From NCBI GenBank assembly GCA_942491465.1, contig CALOBA010000064.1, positions 1-64,000 on the forward strand: 64,000 nt of DNA, in the 5' to 3' direction. The notes under the pieces were generated by a model. That model worked only from the letters and a program-made list of their open reading frames with translations. It did no database searches and was not told the DNA's origin. Position 1 is the first letter of the stretch. Every line of letters begins with the position of its first letter. The stretch comes from CALOBA01 sp942491465. Its GTDB lineage: Bacteria; Pseudomonadota; Gammaproteobacteria; Chromatiales; Chromatiaceae. Positions 35,773 to 44,744 of the stretch are shown one piece after another. Position numbers and translations under genes: made by a program.

Positions 35773-37488
35773 ATGGCAAAATCGAACGATCGTCCATCGA
35801 TCCTCATTCTGACAACCGACGCCGATGAGGCTGCCGAGATCGTCAAGGCACTGCATCGGGCGCAGGTGTCGGTGCGCGGGATGTACACCCAGAAGACGCA
35901 CCGACTCGCGGAGCTGATCGAGAAGCACCGATGCCGCGTGCTCATCACCTGCCTCAGCGAGCAGATGCCGGCGAAGACGCTGATCGAGCATTTCGAGCTC
36001 CTCCGCCGGACGGTTCCCATGGTGGTCATCGGCGGCCAAGATAGCGAGCCGCTGGAGCTTCTCGGTCTGCTGCGCGCAGGCATGGCCACCTTGGTCGGCT
36101 CGCGCAACGACGAGACGCTCATCGACGCGGTTCGACATCATGTCGATTACGCCCGGCAGAGCACCCGGGGCGCTTCGCTGCAGCGCGCCTTGCTTAGCTG
36201 CGAGGAATCCCTGGTCGCGTGCAGCGACCGGCCGGCGGAGCCCTCGGCCTGGGTCCTTGACGGACAGCTGTTGATCGTCAATCAGGCCTACCGCGCGCTC
36301 TTCGGTCTGGCGCCGGGCGAGTCGGTCGAGGGGCGTCGCTTCGTCGATGCCGTTGCCGCCAATCAACGTGGCGTTGTCGAGAGTGCCCTCGCGCAGGGCC
36401 ACAGCGACAACATCCCGAAGAAGATCGACTTTGTCGGCTCGGAAGGTGAGCAGATTGCTCGCAGCCTGTATATCCGCAAAGGGTCCTATCAAACCGCGCC
36501 GTGCCTTCAGGTCGCCTTGACGTTACGGGCCGCCGCGGAGGGGAGACAGCCGGCGAAAACGGCCAAACCCTTGCCTGCTCCCGCCCCCCTCCGCGGTGCT
36601 CCGGTACAGCCGAGCATCATCCGCCGCGAAGGCGATGAGGCACTGATCTCGCAGATTGAGCGGGCGCTGCGCGACGATGGCTTCAGCATCGTCTTTCAGC
36701 CGGTGGTCAGCCTGCATGGAGACAACCAGGAGTACTACAGCGTCCTGCTCCGCCTGCTCGACGAGAACGAGATGATGGTCAACGCCCGCGAGTTGCTCGG
36801 CCCCGCGGCACGCTCCGGAAACCTTCCCAGCATCGACCGCTGGATGGTTCAGCACGCCCTCGACCAACTGGTGAGGCGACGCAGGGCAGGCCAGCGCATC
36901 AGCTTCTTTCTAAGCCTGTCCGCGGAGACCTTGATCGATGACCGTCTGTTGATCTGGATCTGCGACTCGCTACGGGAGTTCGAGGCGCGCGCCAGCTGGG
37001 TGTCTTTTCAGTTTCAGGAGTCGGACGTCATCAACCACATGGACGCGGTCGCGGAGCTCGCGAGCGGACTCAAGAAGATCAAGAGCCGGATTACCATCAA
37101 CGGCTTCGGCTTGGCGGATGATCCAGGGCCGATGCTGGAGCGGATCGGCCCCCAGTTCGTCAAATTCCACCCCCAGTTCGGGATCGGCCTCGCGGATGAC
37201 GAAGACCGGCAGATGCGCCTCAAGGCGCTGGCCCGCCAAGCCGAGGCGGTGGGCGCCAAGACCATCGTCAGCGCCGTCGAAGACGCACGTACCCTGATGG
37301 TCCTATGGTCCGCCGGCATCAACTACGCGCAAGGGAATTTCCTGCAGCTGCCATCGGCGTCACTCGATGCCGAGGAGCCGCTCCAGGGGGACGAGTCGAC
37401 GGATGTATCGTCGGGGGTGTCGCAGGGCCTCTCGTCGGCCGTGACCAACGAGGATAGCGACGCCGACGGGGATTCCAAGAAGCCCTGA
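35773..37488 (+). CDS. REC-like / PAS / degenerate EAL protein
   Basis: The 571-residue protein has a receiver-like fold at ~1-115 (ILILTTDADEAAEIVKALH) without the usual acidic pocket and phospho-Asp. A PAS-like domain (WVLDGQLLIVNQAYRALFGL) spans ~155-255, followed by a Pro/Ala linker. The EAL-type domain at ~290-530 has lost its active site: the EAL Glu is replaced in YYSVLLRL, DDFG reads INGFGLADD, and the catalytic Lys neighbourhood reads VKFHPQF. It is therefore probably a c-di-GMP receptor or scaffold like FimX or LapD rather than a phosphodiesterase. The C-terminal tail is acidic and overlaps the antisense 5'-nucleotidase gene. Confidence 0.8.
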   Translation: MAKSNDRPSILILTTDADEAAEIVKALHRAQVSVRGMYTQKTHRLAELIEKHRCRVLITCLSEQMPAKTLIEHFELLRRTVPMVVIGGQDSEPLELLGLLRAGMATLVGSRNDETLIDAVRHHVDYARQSTRGASLQRALLSCEESLVACSDRPAEPSAWVLDGQLLIVNQAYRALFGLAPGESVEGRRFVDAVAANQRGVVESALAQGHSDNIPKKIDFVGSEGEQIARSLYIRKGSYQTAPCLQVALTLRAAAEGRQPAKTAKPLPAPAPLRGAPVQPSIIRREGDEALISQIERALRDDGFSIVFQPVVSLHGDNQEYYSVLLRLLDENEMMVNARELLGPAARSGNLPSIDRWMVQHALDQLVRRRRAGQRISFFLSLSAETLIDDRLLIWICDSLREFEARASWVSFQFQESDVINHMDAVAELASGLKKIKSRITINGFGLADDPGPMLERIGPQFVKFHPQFGIGLADDEDRQMRLKALARQAEAVGAKTIVSAVEDARTLMVLWSAGINYAQGNFLQLPSASLDAEEPLQGDESTDVSSGVSQGLSSAVTNEDSDADGDSKKP

Positions 37489-38453
37489 GCCGTCGCTGAC
37501 TGCTCCGGGTTGTCGTCGCCGTTGGCGACGCCGTGAGGCACATGGCCGGTGGCGACGATCCCCTGCGCCTCTTGGCAATGGCGAAGTTGGTCATCGAAGA
37601 AGATATCCGCATCGAACGCCTTCAAGAACCGGCTTTTGGCCAAGCCGCTGAGAAACAACGCCTCATCGATGCGGATATTCCATGCCCTGAGGGTGCGAAT
37701 CACACGCTCGTGGGATGGCGCGCCGCGGGCCGTGATCAACGCCGTGCGCAGTGGCGACTCCGCCGCGGAAAACAGGGACTGAATCTGTTGCAGGGCCGCC
37801 AGAAAGCCCTTGAACGGCCCGGCGGCCAGTGGCCTCATGGCCGCTGATACCTCGCTGGCGTTGAAGGCTTCGAGCCCTCCTGAACGGAAGATCCGCTCCG
37901 CCTCGTCGGAGAACAGCACCGCATCCGCATCAAAGGCGATCCTCAATTGCGGCCGAGCCCGGCCTTCTTCCTGTCCCGCACCCGGCTCGGCCAGCAGCGT
38001 AGCGGCGGCGCAGCCATAGCGAAGCGCCTCACGAACATCTCTCGGGTCGGCGGACAGGAACAGGTGCGCGCCGAAGGCGGCGACATAGCGGTAGGGACTG
38101 GCGCCACCGGTAAACGCGGCTCGCTCGATGGCCAACTCGTGCTTGTCGATGGAGTGGAAGATCCGCAAGCCGGTATCTGAGCTGTTGCGGGACAGCAGGA
38201 TAAGCTCCACGCGTCCACGATCGCCGAGGAGATCATTCAGCGCCAACAGCTTTTTTGCCAGACGGAAGCCGACGCCGGGCTTGAGCAAGTCGGTCTCGTG
38301 GGCTATCTGGTAGGCCCGATAGGCATCGACGCCCTGTTCCAGGAAGACCTTATGTGACGCGGAGAGGTCGAACAACGCGCGCGAAGAGATGGCCACGACC
38401 AAGCGGACCGGCGCATCGATTGCGGCGGGATCGGTGTCTCCGGAGGCCGACAT
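37323..38453 (-). CDS. 5'-nucleotidase (PF06189-type)
   Basis: The protein has 376 residues from the ATG at 38453 (a TTG one codon earlier is the formal frame start). Conserved blocks: PVRLVVAISSRALFDL, GVDAYRAYQIAHE, VELILLSRNSSDTGLRIF (first Asp region), RIAFDADAVLFSDEAE with the DxD signature, and FFDDQLRHC near the end. This matches the cytosolic 5'-nucleotidase type I family acting on nucleoside monophosphates. Its C-terminal ~55 codons are Ser/Asp-rich, look non-conserved, and lie antisense over the tail of the EAL-type gene. Confidence 0.85.
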   Translation of the reverse strand: MSASGDTDPAAIDAPVRLVVAISSRALFDLSASHKVFLEQGVDAYRAYQIAHETDLLKPGVGFRLAKKLLALNDLLGDRGRVELILLSRNSSDTGLRIFHSIDKHELAIERAAFTGGASPYRYVAAFGAHLFLSADPRDVREALRYGCAAATLLAEPGAGQEEGRARPQLRIAFDADAVLFSDEAERIFRSGGLEAFNASEVSAAMRPLAAGPFKGFLAALQQIQSLFSAAESPLRTALITARGAPSHERVIRTLRAWNIRIDEALFLSGLAKSRFLKAFDADIFFDDQLRHCQEAQGIVATGHVPHGVANGDDNPEQSATAQGFLESPSASLSSLVTADERPCDTPDDTSVDSSPWSGSSASSDADGSCRKFPCA

Positions 38454-38466
38454 CAAGGTCTCGGCA

Positions 38467-38510
38467 TGCCGGTCACCCGGTCACCCGGTCACCCGGTCAC
38501 CCGGTCACCA
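38467..38510 (-). repeat. 8-bp tandem repeat
   Basis: Five units of cggtcacc lie between the 5'-nucleotidase start and the stop of the next upstream gene on the minus strand. They include the last codons of the latter and occupy the place of the 5'-nucleotidase leader. Confidence 0.85.
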
Positions 38511-39008
38511 CGGCATGAACCAATTCATGAAGTGCATCGGGCGGCTGATGTTGCGATTCATCACACCGAAATCATCGCGCATGACCGCGGTGTTCATATT
38601 CAACGACTGCATGGATTGCTCCATGGTCTGGATCGCCGTCAACATCGGCTCCAATGTGCTGACATCGCGAGACATGGAATCGACGCTCACGGCCATGGTG
38701 CGCACATTCGCGCTCATCTGATTCATGTGGTCCGACATCGACTGCATGTTGCTCGCCATGACCACCATGTTCGAGTCGACACTGATCGACAGATGGTGCA
38801 CGTCCTTGGCCAGGCTGAAGACGAGATAAAACCCGTAGGCGGCAAGGATGATGAACGCGAACAGGCTCGGATAGACGATCAGCTCCCAACGGCGAGCACT
38901 GGTCTCAAACGCCTGCGACAGGCGATGCATCGCCAAGGCGTTGGTCTTGACATCGACTTCACCCGGCTCGTCGGACTGATCGTTCTGGGGGGTTTCTATA
39001 TCCGCCAT
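38505..39008 (-). CDS. Membrane-anchored Met-rich coiled-coil protein
   Basis: The protein has 167 residues from the ATG at 39008; an upstream ATG at 39044 is less likely. A soluble N-terminal ~55 residues is followed by one membrane helix (LIVYPSLFAFIILAAYGFYL). A long amphipathic coiled-coil, rich in Met and Ser (SNMQSMSDHMNQMSANVRTM), then spans ~85-155. The topology suggests a periplasmic helical stalk; the end is Trp/Met-rich. The family is unrecognised. The gene lies 51 nt upstream of the 5'-nucleotidase gene, likely in one transcript. Confidence 0.7.
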   Translation of the reverse strand: MADIETPQNDQSDEPGEVDVKTNALAMHRLSQAFETSARRWELIVYPSLFAFIILAAYGFYLVFSLAKDVHHLSISVDSNMVVMASNMQSMSDHMNQMSANVRTMAVSVDSMSRDVSTLEPMLTAIQTMEQSMQSLNMNTAVMRDDFGVMNRNISRPMHFMNWFMPW

Positions 39009-39303
39009 GGGATGGAGCTCGCTGACCGGGACGGAGGCGGCCAAGCCGATCGCCTGGCTGCCGCTATGGCGCCGGCACGGCCGAGGGGGGTTGCCGTGCC
39101 CGCTCGCACCGGATTTGTCTGGTGATCGACTGGGTTTGGTCCCGTTGTGGCTGGCCTGCGATCCTGCCGACAGCGCGCTTCGCGCGTGGGCGAGACAGCA
39201 GAGGAAAATATCATAAAGATATGCAGCAACGGACGGGGAAGGGTATCACAATCTGCTGATGGAACAAGCAAATTGCGCAGCGGGTCCATCGCCGCACGAG
39301 CGC
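39009..39303. other. Intergenic region, nothing recognised
   Basis: AT-richer around 39200-39260. It probably holds the promoter for the minus-strand membrane protein gene, but no clear -35/-10 pair or terminator is evident. Confidence 0.35.
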
Positions 39304-39936
39304 TCAGCTGAGCAGATGCGGGAACAACGCGGCGGTCAGGGCGTAGAACTCCTTCGCACCTTTACCCCGCGGCTCCAGCTCAAACACGGCCAGCCCCTCG
39401 CTGAACGAGCGCCGAAACAGGGTCCGCTGTGACAGACGCGCCTTGATGAAGCGGATATTCGGCAGGGATACCAGGGCCGCGGCGGCCTCGTTGGTCTCGC
39501 GCACCGCATGGTGGGTATCACCACGGTTGATGAAGCCGATGATGTCCGGCGGCGCACTGCGATCACTGGCTTCGATCATGTGAATGAACCGCTGAGTGGA
39601 CCAGATATCGGCCTGAGACGGAGGCACGGGGACCACCACACGATCGCACAGCGACAACGCCGTCTGCACCGCGTCCATGTCTGCGGTGCCGATATCGATC
39701 AGCGTCTCTTCGGCCTCGGCCAAGGCGTCCGGCGTCAGCGCGGAGCGATCTCGCACATTGAGCACCGGCTCGAAGCCCTCCTCACGCCGAACCTCGGTGA
39801 CATCCGACAAGGTCGCCTGCGGGTCTGCATCGATGAGCTGGACGCCGACGTCCGCCATGCTCAGCCAGACACCCAGGTTGAACGTCAGGGTGCTCTTTCC
39901 GGAGCCGCCCTTGAGCGAGCCGACCACTGTGATCAT
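39304..39936 (-). CDS. ParA-like ATPase (orphan)
   Basis: The 210-residue protein has a deviant Walker A KGGSGKST with the signature first Lys, a Walker A' region LIDADPQATLSDV, and VVVPVPPSQADIWSTQ typical of ParA/MinD-type proteins. There is no N-terminal DNA-binding extension and no ParB-like partner nearby, so it is not a chromosome or plasmid partition pair. Similar short ParA proteins position polar machines, chemoreceptors or storage bodies. The C-terminal GKGAKEFYALTAALFPHLL is typical for this subgroup. Confidence 0.85.
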   Translation of the reverse strand: MITVVGSLKGGSGKSTLTFNLGVWLSMADVGVQLIDADPQATLSDVTEVRREEGFEPVLNVRDRSALTPDALAEAEETLIDIGTADMDAVQTALSLCDRVVVPVPPSQADIWSTQRFIHMIEASDRSAPPDIIGFINRGDTHHAVRETNEAAAALVSLPNIRFIKARLSQRTLFRRSFSEGLAVFELEPRGKGAKEFYALTAALFPHLLS

Positions 39937-39997
39937 AGCAAGTACCCAGCCGTTAAATCATTCGCCCAATGGGCCATATCTGCGTCACCAACGGCGC

Positions 39998-40468
39998 TCA
40001 GGGCCTGGGCCCCGGCCGCCAGTGATAGTCATCTTCCGTAGCGCCGTCTGTCCAGCGCCGTTGCTCGCGCGCTGTCGGCGGCCGAAATCGGTAGCCCGAT
40101 TGCCGCGATGGCCGCGTCAACGCCTCAAGTTCCGGGTCTTCGCGAAAATGCCACCCGCCGGGGACCTCGCGCGCTCGCCATGCCTGCCGAGGTGTACGCG
40201 AGGCATGTGTCCCGGGTGCAGAGGGGCGGTCCGGACCTTGCCAAGGACGACCCTCGGAGCGGGGCGGCGGATTGTCCCAATCTCGATCCTCAGCGTCGGG
40301 CCAATCGGCATTCCCGCGTCGATCGGGCCACAGGTCTTGCTGTTGCCACCACGGGGTCGATGCCCCATTGCGATCCCAATCCGCATCGCGCTGCGCCGCA
40401 ACACCGGCGGCGCCGAGCAGCAAACAGATCGCGAGCATGAGTCGGCACCATCGAAGACAAAACGGCAT
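39998..40468 (-). CDS. Exported Trp/Pro/Arg-rich hypothetical protein
   Basis: The protein has 156 residues from the ATG at 40468 (40438 possible). The signal peptide MLAICLLLGAAGVAAQ is followed by an unusual mature sequence with many Trp, Pro, Arg and Asp residues (for example NGASTPWWQQQDLWPDRRG). No domain is recognised. Low complexity suggests an unstructured periplasmic or cell-surface protein. Confidence 0.55.
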   Translation of the reverse strand: MPFCLRWCRLMLAICLLLGAAGVAAQRDADWDRNGASTPWWQQQDLWPDRRGNADWPDAEDRDWDNPPPRSEGRPWQGPDRPSAPGTHASRTPRQAWRAREVPGGWHFREDPELEALTRPSRQSGYRFRPPTAREQRRWTDGATEDDYHWRPGPRP

Positions 40469-40578
40469 GAGTCAGCGGTTTCCGTTGGTAGGGGTTGCGA
40501 GCGGCATCCCACAACGGCACCGGGGCGCGCAGGGTCGGATGATGCGGGTCCGTTCAATCGATCGATATACCCGGGCCG

Positions 40579-43500
40579 TCATCCGTCTTTCGATATGCCC
40601 GGGCCGTCATCCGTCTTTAAGCGAATACCGCGCCGCGGCGCGCGCTTCTGAATCCGAGCGACGGCGTCGACTACCGCGGGCTCGACCTTCTTCTTCGTCG
40701 GCCGCCGCGCCGAAGCACCGGCGGTGGTCGTCTTGGTTGCGGACGACCTTGTCGCGGCAGTCTTCTTGGTCGCGGTCTTCTTCTTAGCCGCGGTCTTCTT
40801 TGCCGTGGTCTTCTTGCTTGCCGTCCTTCTCGGCCGGGCCGCTGGCGCGGCATCGTCGGCGAGCCCTGCCGACGGCCCCGCAGAGATGGCTGAAGCGCCC
40901 TCGCGGCTCGACAGGGCGTTTCTAATGACCGGCTCGCGCTGCTGCGCATCGCCTGCCTGGGCCTGACCGGCAGCACCGCCGTCTGCGTCATTCGGTGCTG
41001 ATCCCGAGGCTCCACCGGCGTCCCCGCCGGACGCGCCGCCGGGGCTCGAGGGGGAGCCCGGCCCCGCCGAACCGGCGGGTGGCTTGTTGCCGGGCGGATT
41101 GGAGGGGCGCCGACGCTTGAGCCATCCCTTGACCATATCAAGCAACAGCAGGCCGATCCCGCGGAAGAAGTACAGCACCAGCATCAGCGCGCTGCCGATC
41201 TTCGACAACGCCCCGGCGATGGCCCCGGGGCCGCGGGTGGGTCGATCCTGCCGCTGCTCCTGTTCGAATGCGTCCGCCCCGAGCGAGTCGGCGCAGGGCA
41301 CATCGACCCCCGGCGGTGCCGAGGCCACGGCCACCTCGCACAGATCCCGGCTCGCGGCAACGCAGCCCAGCGGGATGACGATCAGCGTCAGCAGTGTGGA
41401 TACAAGCACGCCGGAGGCCAGCGAGATCGCCATGCCTTGGAAGATCGGGTCGGTGACGATGACGCTGGAGCCCGCCACCAGGGCCAGGGCGGTGATCACG
41501 ATGGGGCGGGTTCGGGTCTTGCACGCACGAATCACCGATTCGGTGACGGAGACGCCCTTTTGCAGCTCATGGATGGAGAAGTCCACCAGCAGGATCGAGT
41601 TGCGCACGATGATCCCGGCCAACGCAATCCAGCCGATCATCGACGTGGCCGTAAACTCGCCGCCGAGTCCAAGCTGGAAGACGACGAAATGGGCCGGGAT
41701 GATGCCGAGCAGCGTCAGCGGGATCGGCGCCATGATCACCAGCGGGATACGGAAATTGCCGAATTCCCAGACGACCAGAACGTAGATCAGCACCAGGGCG
41801 ACCATAAACGCGGCACCCATGTCGCGGAAGGTCTCGAAGGTGACGGTCCACTCGCCGGCCCACTCCCAGGCGGAGGTCTGATCGGAAGGCGGCGGGCCAA
41901 GCCAGTAGCCCGTGGGACTGACGCCGTCCGGGGCCTTGTAGCCGGTCTCCTTGAGGATGTCATCGATCTGGAACATGGCGTAGACCGGGGCGGCCAGGTC
42001 GCCGCCGACGTCGGCGACGACATATTCGACGCCGCGCAGGTCCTTGCGATAGATGATGTCCTCCTCCGGTACCCGCTGAAAGTTGCCCAGCTCACGCAGC
42101 GGCACGGTGAAGCCGGCGTTGGAGCGGATCGGCAGATCCCCCAGGGTGTCGATCTGTGACCGCTCCGACAGCGGTACCTGCACGACGATGCGCACGGGCT
42201 CATGACCGGCCTTCAGCTTTACGTCTCCGAGTTCGGCCCCACCCAGCGCCATGGCCAGATTTTGATTGATGGTGTCGACGGAGATGCCGCGGCGCACCGC
42301 CTTCTCGGTGTCGACCTCGAAGCGCCAATAGTCGTAGCGTTCGCGCAGATAGTTGTCGACGTCACGTGCACTCTCGGCCTTGGCGAAGATCTCGGTCAGC
42401 TCGCGGGCGAAGTCGCGACGGATCTCGGCGTTCGGACCGTGGACCTCGGCCACTACTGCCCGCAGCACCGGCGGACCCGGCGGCATCTCCACCACGGCAT
42501 AGCGCGCGCCGTACTCCTGGGCCATGCGCTTCAGCATGCCGCGGGCCTCGACGGCGATCTCGTGGCTGGTGCGATCGCGGTCATGCTTGTTGGTGAGCTG
42601 GACCTGGACCTCTCCGAGCCAGGGGTCGGAGCGCAGGTAGTAGTGCCGGACCATGCCGTTGAAGTCGAACGGGCGGGCGGTCCCGGCGTAGAGCTGGATG
42701 GCGGTCACCTCCGGGATCGAGCGCAGACGCTCGGCCATCTGGTGGGCCAGGTTCGCGGTCACCGGCAGCGCCGTGCCCTCGGGCATGTCGAGCACCACCG
42801 AGAACTCCGGCTTGTTGTCCAGCGGCAGCATCTTCACCGGCACCCACTTGAAGTAGAAGAACAGGCAGGTGAAGAGGAACGTGCCCCAGAGGACCAGCCG
42901 GAATATGGTGCGCTTGCGCCGGCTCTGAATCAGCGGCGTGAGGATGCTCACGTAGATGCGCTCAAGCCCTTCGGCCTCGCGATGCTCGCGCTTCTCGGCC
43001 ACCTCCAGATAGCGCATCGACGGGCGCAGCCACTTGGAGATCGCGAGGTACGGCGTGAAGACGAAGGCGGCGAACAGCGAGATCAGCATTGCCACCGAGC
43101 CCAGGGCCGGGATCGGCTCCATGTACGGCCCCATCATGCCGCTGACGAAGCCCATCGGCAGCAGGGCGGCGATGACGGTGAAGGTGGCAAGGATGGTTGG
43201 GTTGCCCACCTCGCGCACGGCATCGACGGCGGTGTGCTCGTCGGTCCGACCCTCCTCCAGCCAGCGCCGGTAGATGTTCTCGACCACCACGATGGCGTCA
43301 TCGACCAGGATACCGATGGAGAAGATCAGCGCGAACAGGCTGACGCGGTCGATGGTGTAGTCGGTGATCCAGGCGACGAAGATGGTCATCAGCAGGACCA
43401 CGGGGATCACCAGCATGACCACGATGGCCGGCTTCAGCGCCCGAAACGCCGCCAGCACCAGCAGGAATACAAAGAAGGTCGCGATGAACAGCTTGAAGAT

Positions 43501-44655
43501 CAGCTCCGAGACCTTCTCGTTGGCGGTCTCGCCGTAGTTGCGGGTGACGCTGACCTCGACATTGTTGGGGATGCGGGTGCCCTGGAGCTCCTCGAGCTTG
43601 TCGATGATGGCATCGGCAACCGTGACCCCGTTGGTCAGCGCCTTCTTCGCGATGGCGATGGTGACCGCGGGTGCGCCGTTGGCGACCACGCCTTCCGCGG
43701 ATGCCGGTCCGGTGTAGTAGGCCACCAGCTGCGTCGCGTCCTCCGGGCCGCGCTTCACCTGGGCGATGTCGTAGACGTAGACCGGGATCTCGTTGTAGGT
43801 GCCCACCACCAGACGATTGATGTCGTCGGCCCCGGTAAGGAACGAGCCGGTGGTGACCGAAAAGTGCGAGCCGCTCGATTCGACGCCGCCGGCGGTGGTC
43901 TCGGCATTGGCCGTGCGGATGGTGTTGGCGACCTGTCCCAGGCTGATCTCGAATCCCGACAGCCGCTCGGGATAGGCGTCGACGGTGATCTGCTCGCGCC
44001 GGCCGCCGACGATGAAGGCGTTGCCGGTGTTCTTGACCTCCTTGAGTACCTGCAGCATATCCTGGGCGAGCAGGCGTAGCTGGCCGTCATCCACGTCCGG
44101 CCGGCCGTTGCCGTCCGTATCCTTCGACCAGAGCGTGAGGGTGACGATGGGCACATCGTCGATCCCCTTGGTCTTGACCAGCGGCGGCATGACCCCTGGC
44201 GGGATCTTGTCCATGTTGGAGGCGATCTTGTCGTTCACCTTCACCAGTGACGGCCCCATGTCCTCGCCGACATCGAACTCGACGGTGACGATGCCCTGTC
44301 CGCGCTGGGCCGCGGAATAGACGTGCTTGACGCCCGGGATCTCGCTCATGATCCGCTCGAGGGGCTGGATCGCCAGGTTCGAGACCTGCTGTGCCGAGGC
44401 CCCCGGATAGGCGACCATGATGTCGATCATCGGCACCGAGATCTGCGGGTCCTCTTGGCGTGGGGTCGCGATCAGACCCAGCAGTCCCATCATCAGCATC
44501 GCTACATAGAGCAGCGGCGACAGGGGCGAGCGGATGAAGAATCGGGCTGTGCGGCCGGCGAGGCCGAGACTGGCCTCGTCGTAGCCTGGCTCATGCGGCG
44601 AGTCTTGCTGTTTCTCGCCGTTGAGATTGGCTCTTGGGGTGTCGTCCTGGCTCAT
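40579..44655 (-). CDS. RND efflux permease with long Lys/Ala-rich C-terminal tail
   Basis: The 1358-residue AcrB/HAE-type transporter has a first membrane helix at ~38-58 (LLYVAMLMMGLLGLI), a large periplasmic loop, RND transmembrane blocks (including IGILVDDAIVVVENIYR with the proton-relay Asp pair) and the second half with GWIALAGIIVRNSILLVDF. Family members are normally about 1030-1100 residues. Here an extra hydrophobic segment (~1150-1175), a Gly/Pro/Ala linker and a tail with KKTTAKKTAAKKKTATKK repeats, similar to histone H1/AlgP-like tails, add about 250 residues. The adaptor gene lies 89 nt upstream on the same strand. No outer-membrane factor is nearby. Confidence 0.93.
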   Translation of the reverse strand: MSQDDTPRANLNGEKQQDSPHEPGYDEASLGLAGRTARFFIRSPLSPLLYVAMLMMGLLGLIATPRQEDPQISVPMIDIMVAYPGASAQQVSNLAIQPLERIMSEIPGVKHVYSAAQRGQGIVTVEFDVGEDMGPSLVKVNDKIASNMDKIPPGVMPPLVKTKGIDDVPIVTLTLWSKDTDGNGRPDVDDGQLRLLAQDMLQVLKEVKNTGNAFIVGGRREQITVDAYPERLSGFEISLGQVANTIRTANAETTAGGVESSGSHFSVTTGSFLTGADDINRLVVGTYNEIPVYVYDIAQVKRGPEDATQLVAYYTGPASAEGVVANGAPAVTIAIAKKALTNGVTVADAIIDKLEELQGTRIPNNVEVSVTRNYGETANEKVSELIFKLFIATFFVFLLVLAAFRALKPAIVVMLVIPVVLLMTIFVAWITDYTIDRVSLFALIFSIGILVDDAIVVVENIYRRWLEEGRTDEHTAVDAVREVGNPTILATFTVIAALLPMGFVSGMMGPYMEPIPALGSVAMLISLFAAFVFTPYLAISKWLRPSMRYLEVAEKREHREAEGLERIYVSILTPLIQSRRKRTIFRLVLWGTFLFTCLFFYFKWVPVKMLPLDNKPEFSVVLDMPEGTALPVTANLAHQMAERLRSIPEVTAIQLYAGTARPFDFNGMVRHYYLRSDPWLGEVQVQLTNKHDRDRTSHEIAVEARGMLKRMAQEYGARYAVVEMPPGPPVLRAVVAEVHGPNAEIRRDFARELTEIFAKAESARDVDNYLRERYDYWRFEVDTEKAVRRGISVDTINQNLAMALGGAELGDVKLKAGHEPVRIVVQVPLSERSQIDTLGDLPIRSNAGFTVPLRELGNFQRVPEEDIIYRKDLRGVEYVVADVGGDLAAPVYAMFQIDDILKETGYKAPDGVSPTGYWLGPPPSDQTSAWEWAGEWTVTFETFRDMGAAFMVALVLIYVLVVWEFGNFRIPLVIMAPIPLTLLGIIPAHFVVFQLGLGGEFTATSMIGWIALAGIIVRNSILLVDFSIHELQKGVSVTESVIRACKTRTRPIVITALALVAGSSVIVTDPIFQGMAISLASGVLVSTLLTLIVIPLGCVAASRDLCEVAVASAPPGVDVPCADSLGADAFEQEQRQDRPTRGPGAIAGALSKIGSALMLVLYFFRGIGLLLLDMVKGWLKRRRPSNPPGNKPPAGSAGPGSPSSPGGASGGDAGGASGSAPNDADGGAAGQAQAGDAQQREPVIRNALSSREGASAISAGPSAGLADDAAPAARPRRTASKKTTAKKTAAKKKTATKKTAATRSSATKTTTAGASARRPTKKKVEPAVVDAVARIQKRAPRRGIRLKTDDGPGISKDG

Positions 44656-44744
44656 TGGGCTTTGAAGTCCGGCAAGGCTGGCGGGCGCCGGTCGCTTGCG
44701 ACCGACACGTTAACGGAGACGCTCGGATGGGGCGCCGCGGGAGG

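Noticed and set aside
39304..39936. Plasmid partition locus
   Set aside because: No ParB partner or centromere-like repeats are present, and flanking genes are chromosomal in type.
42202..44079. Plus-strand 625-codon frame within the RND gene
   Set aside because: It is antisense to conserved transporter sequence, with Asp/His/Gly-rich composition typical of shadows.
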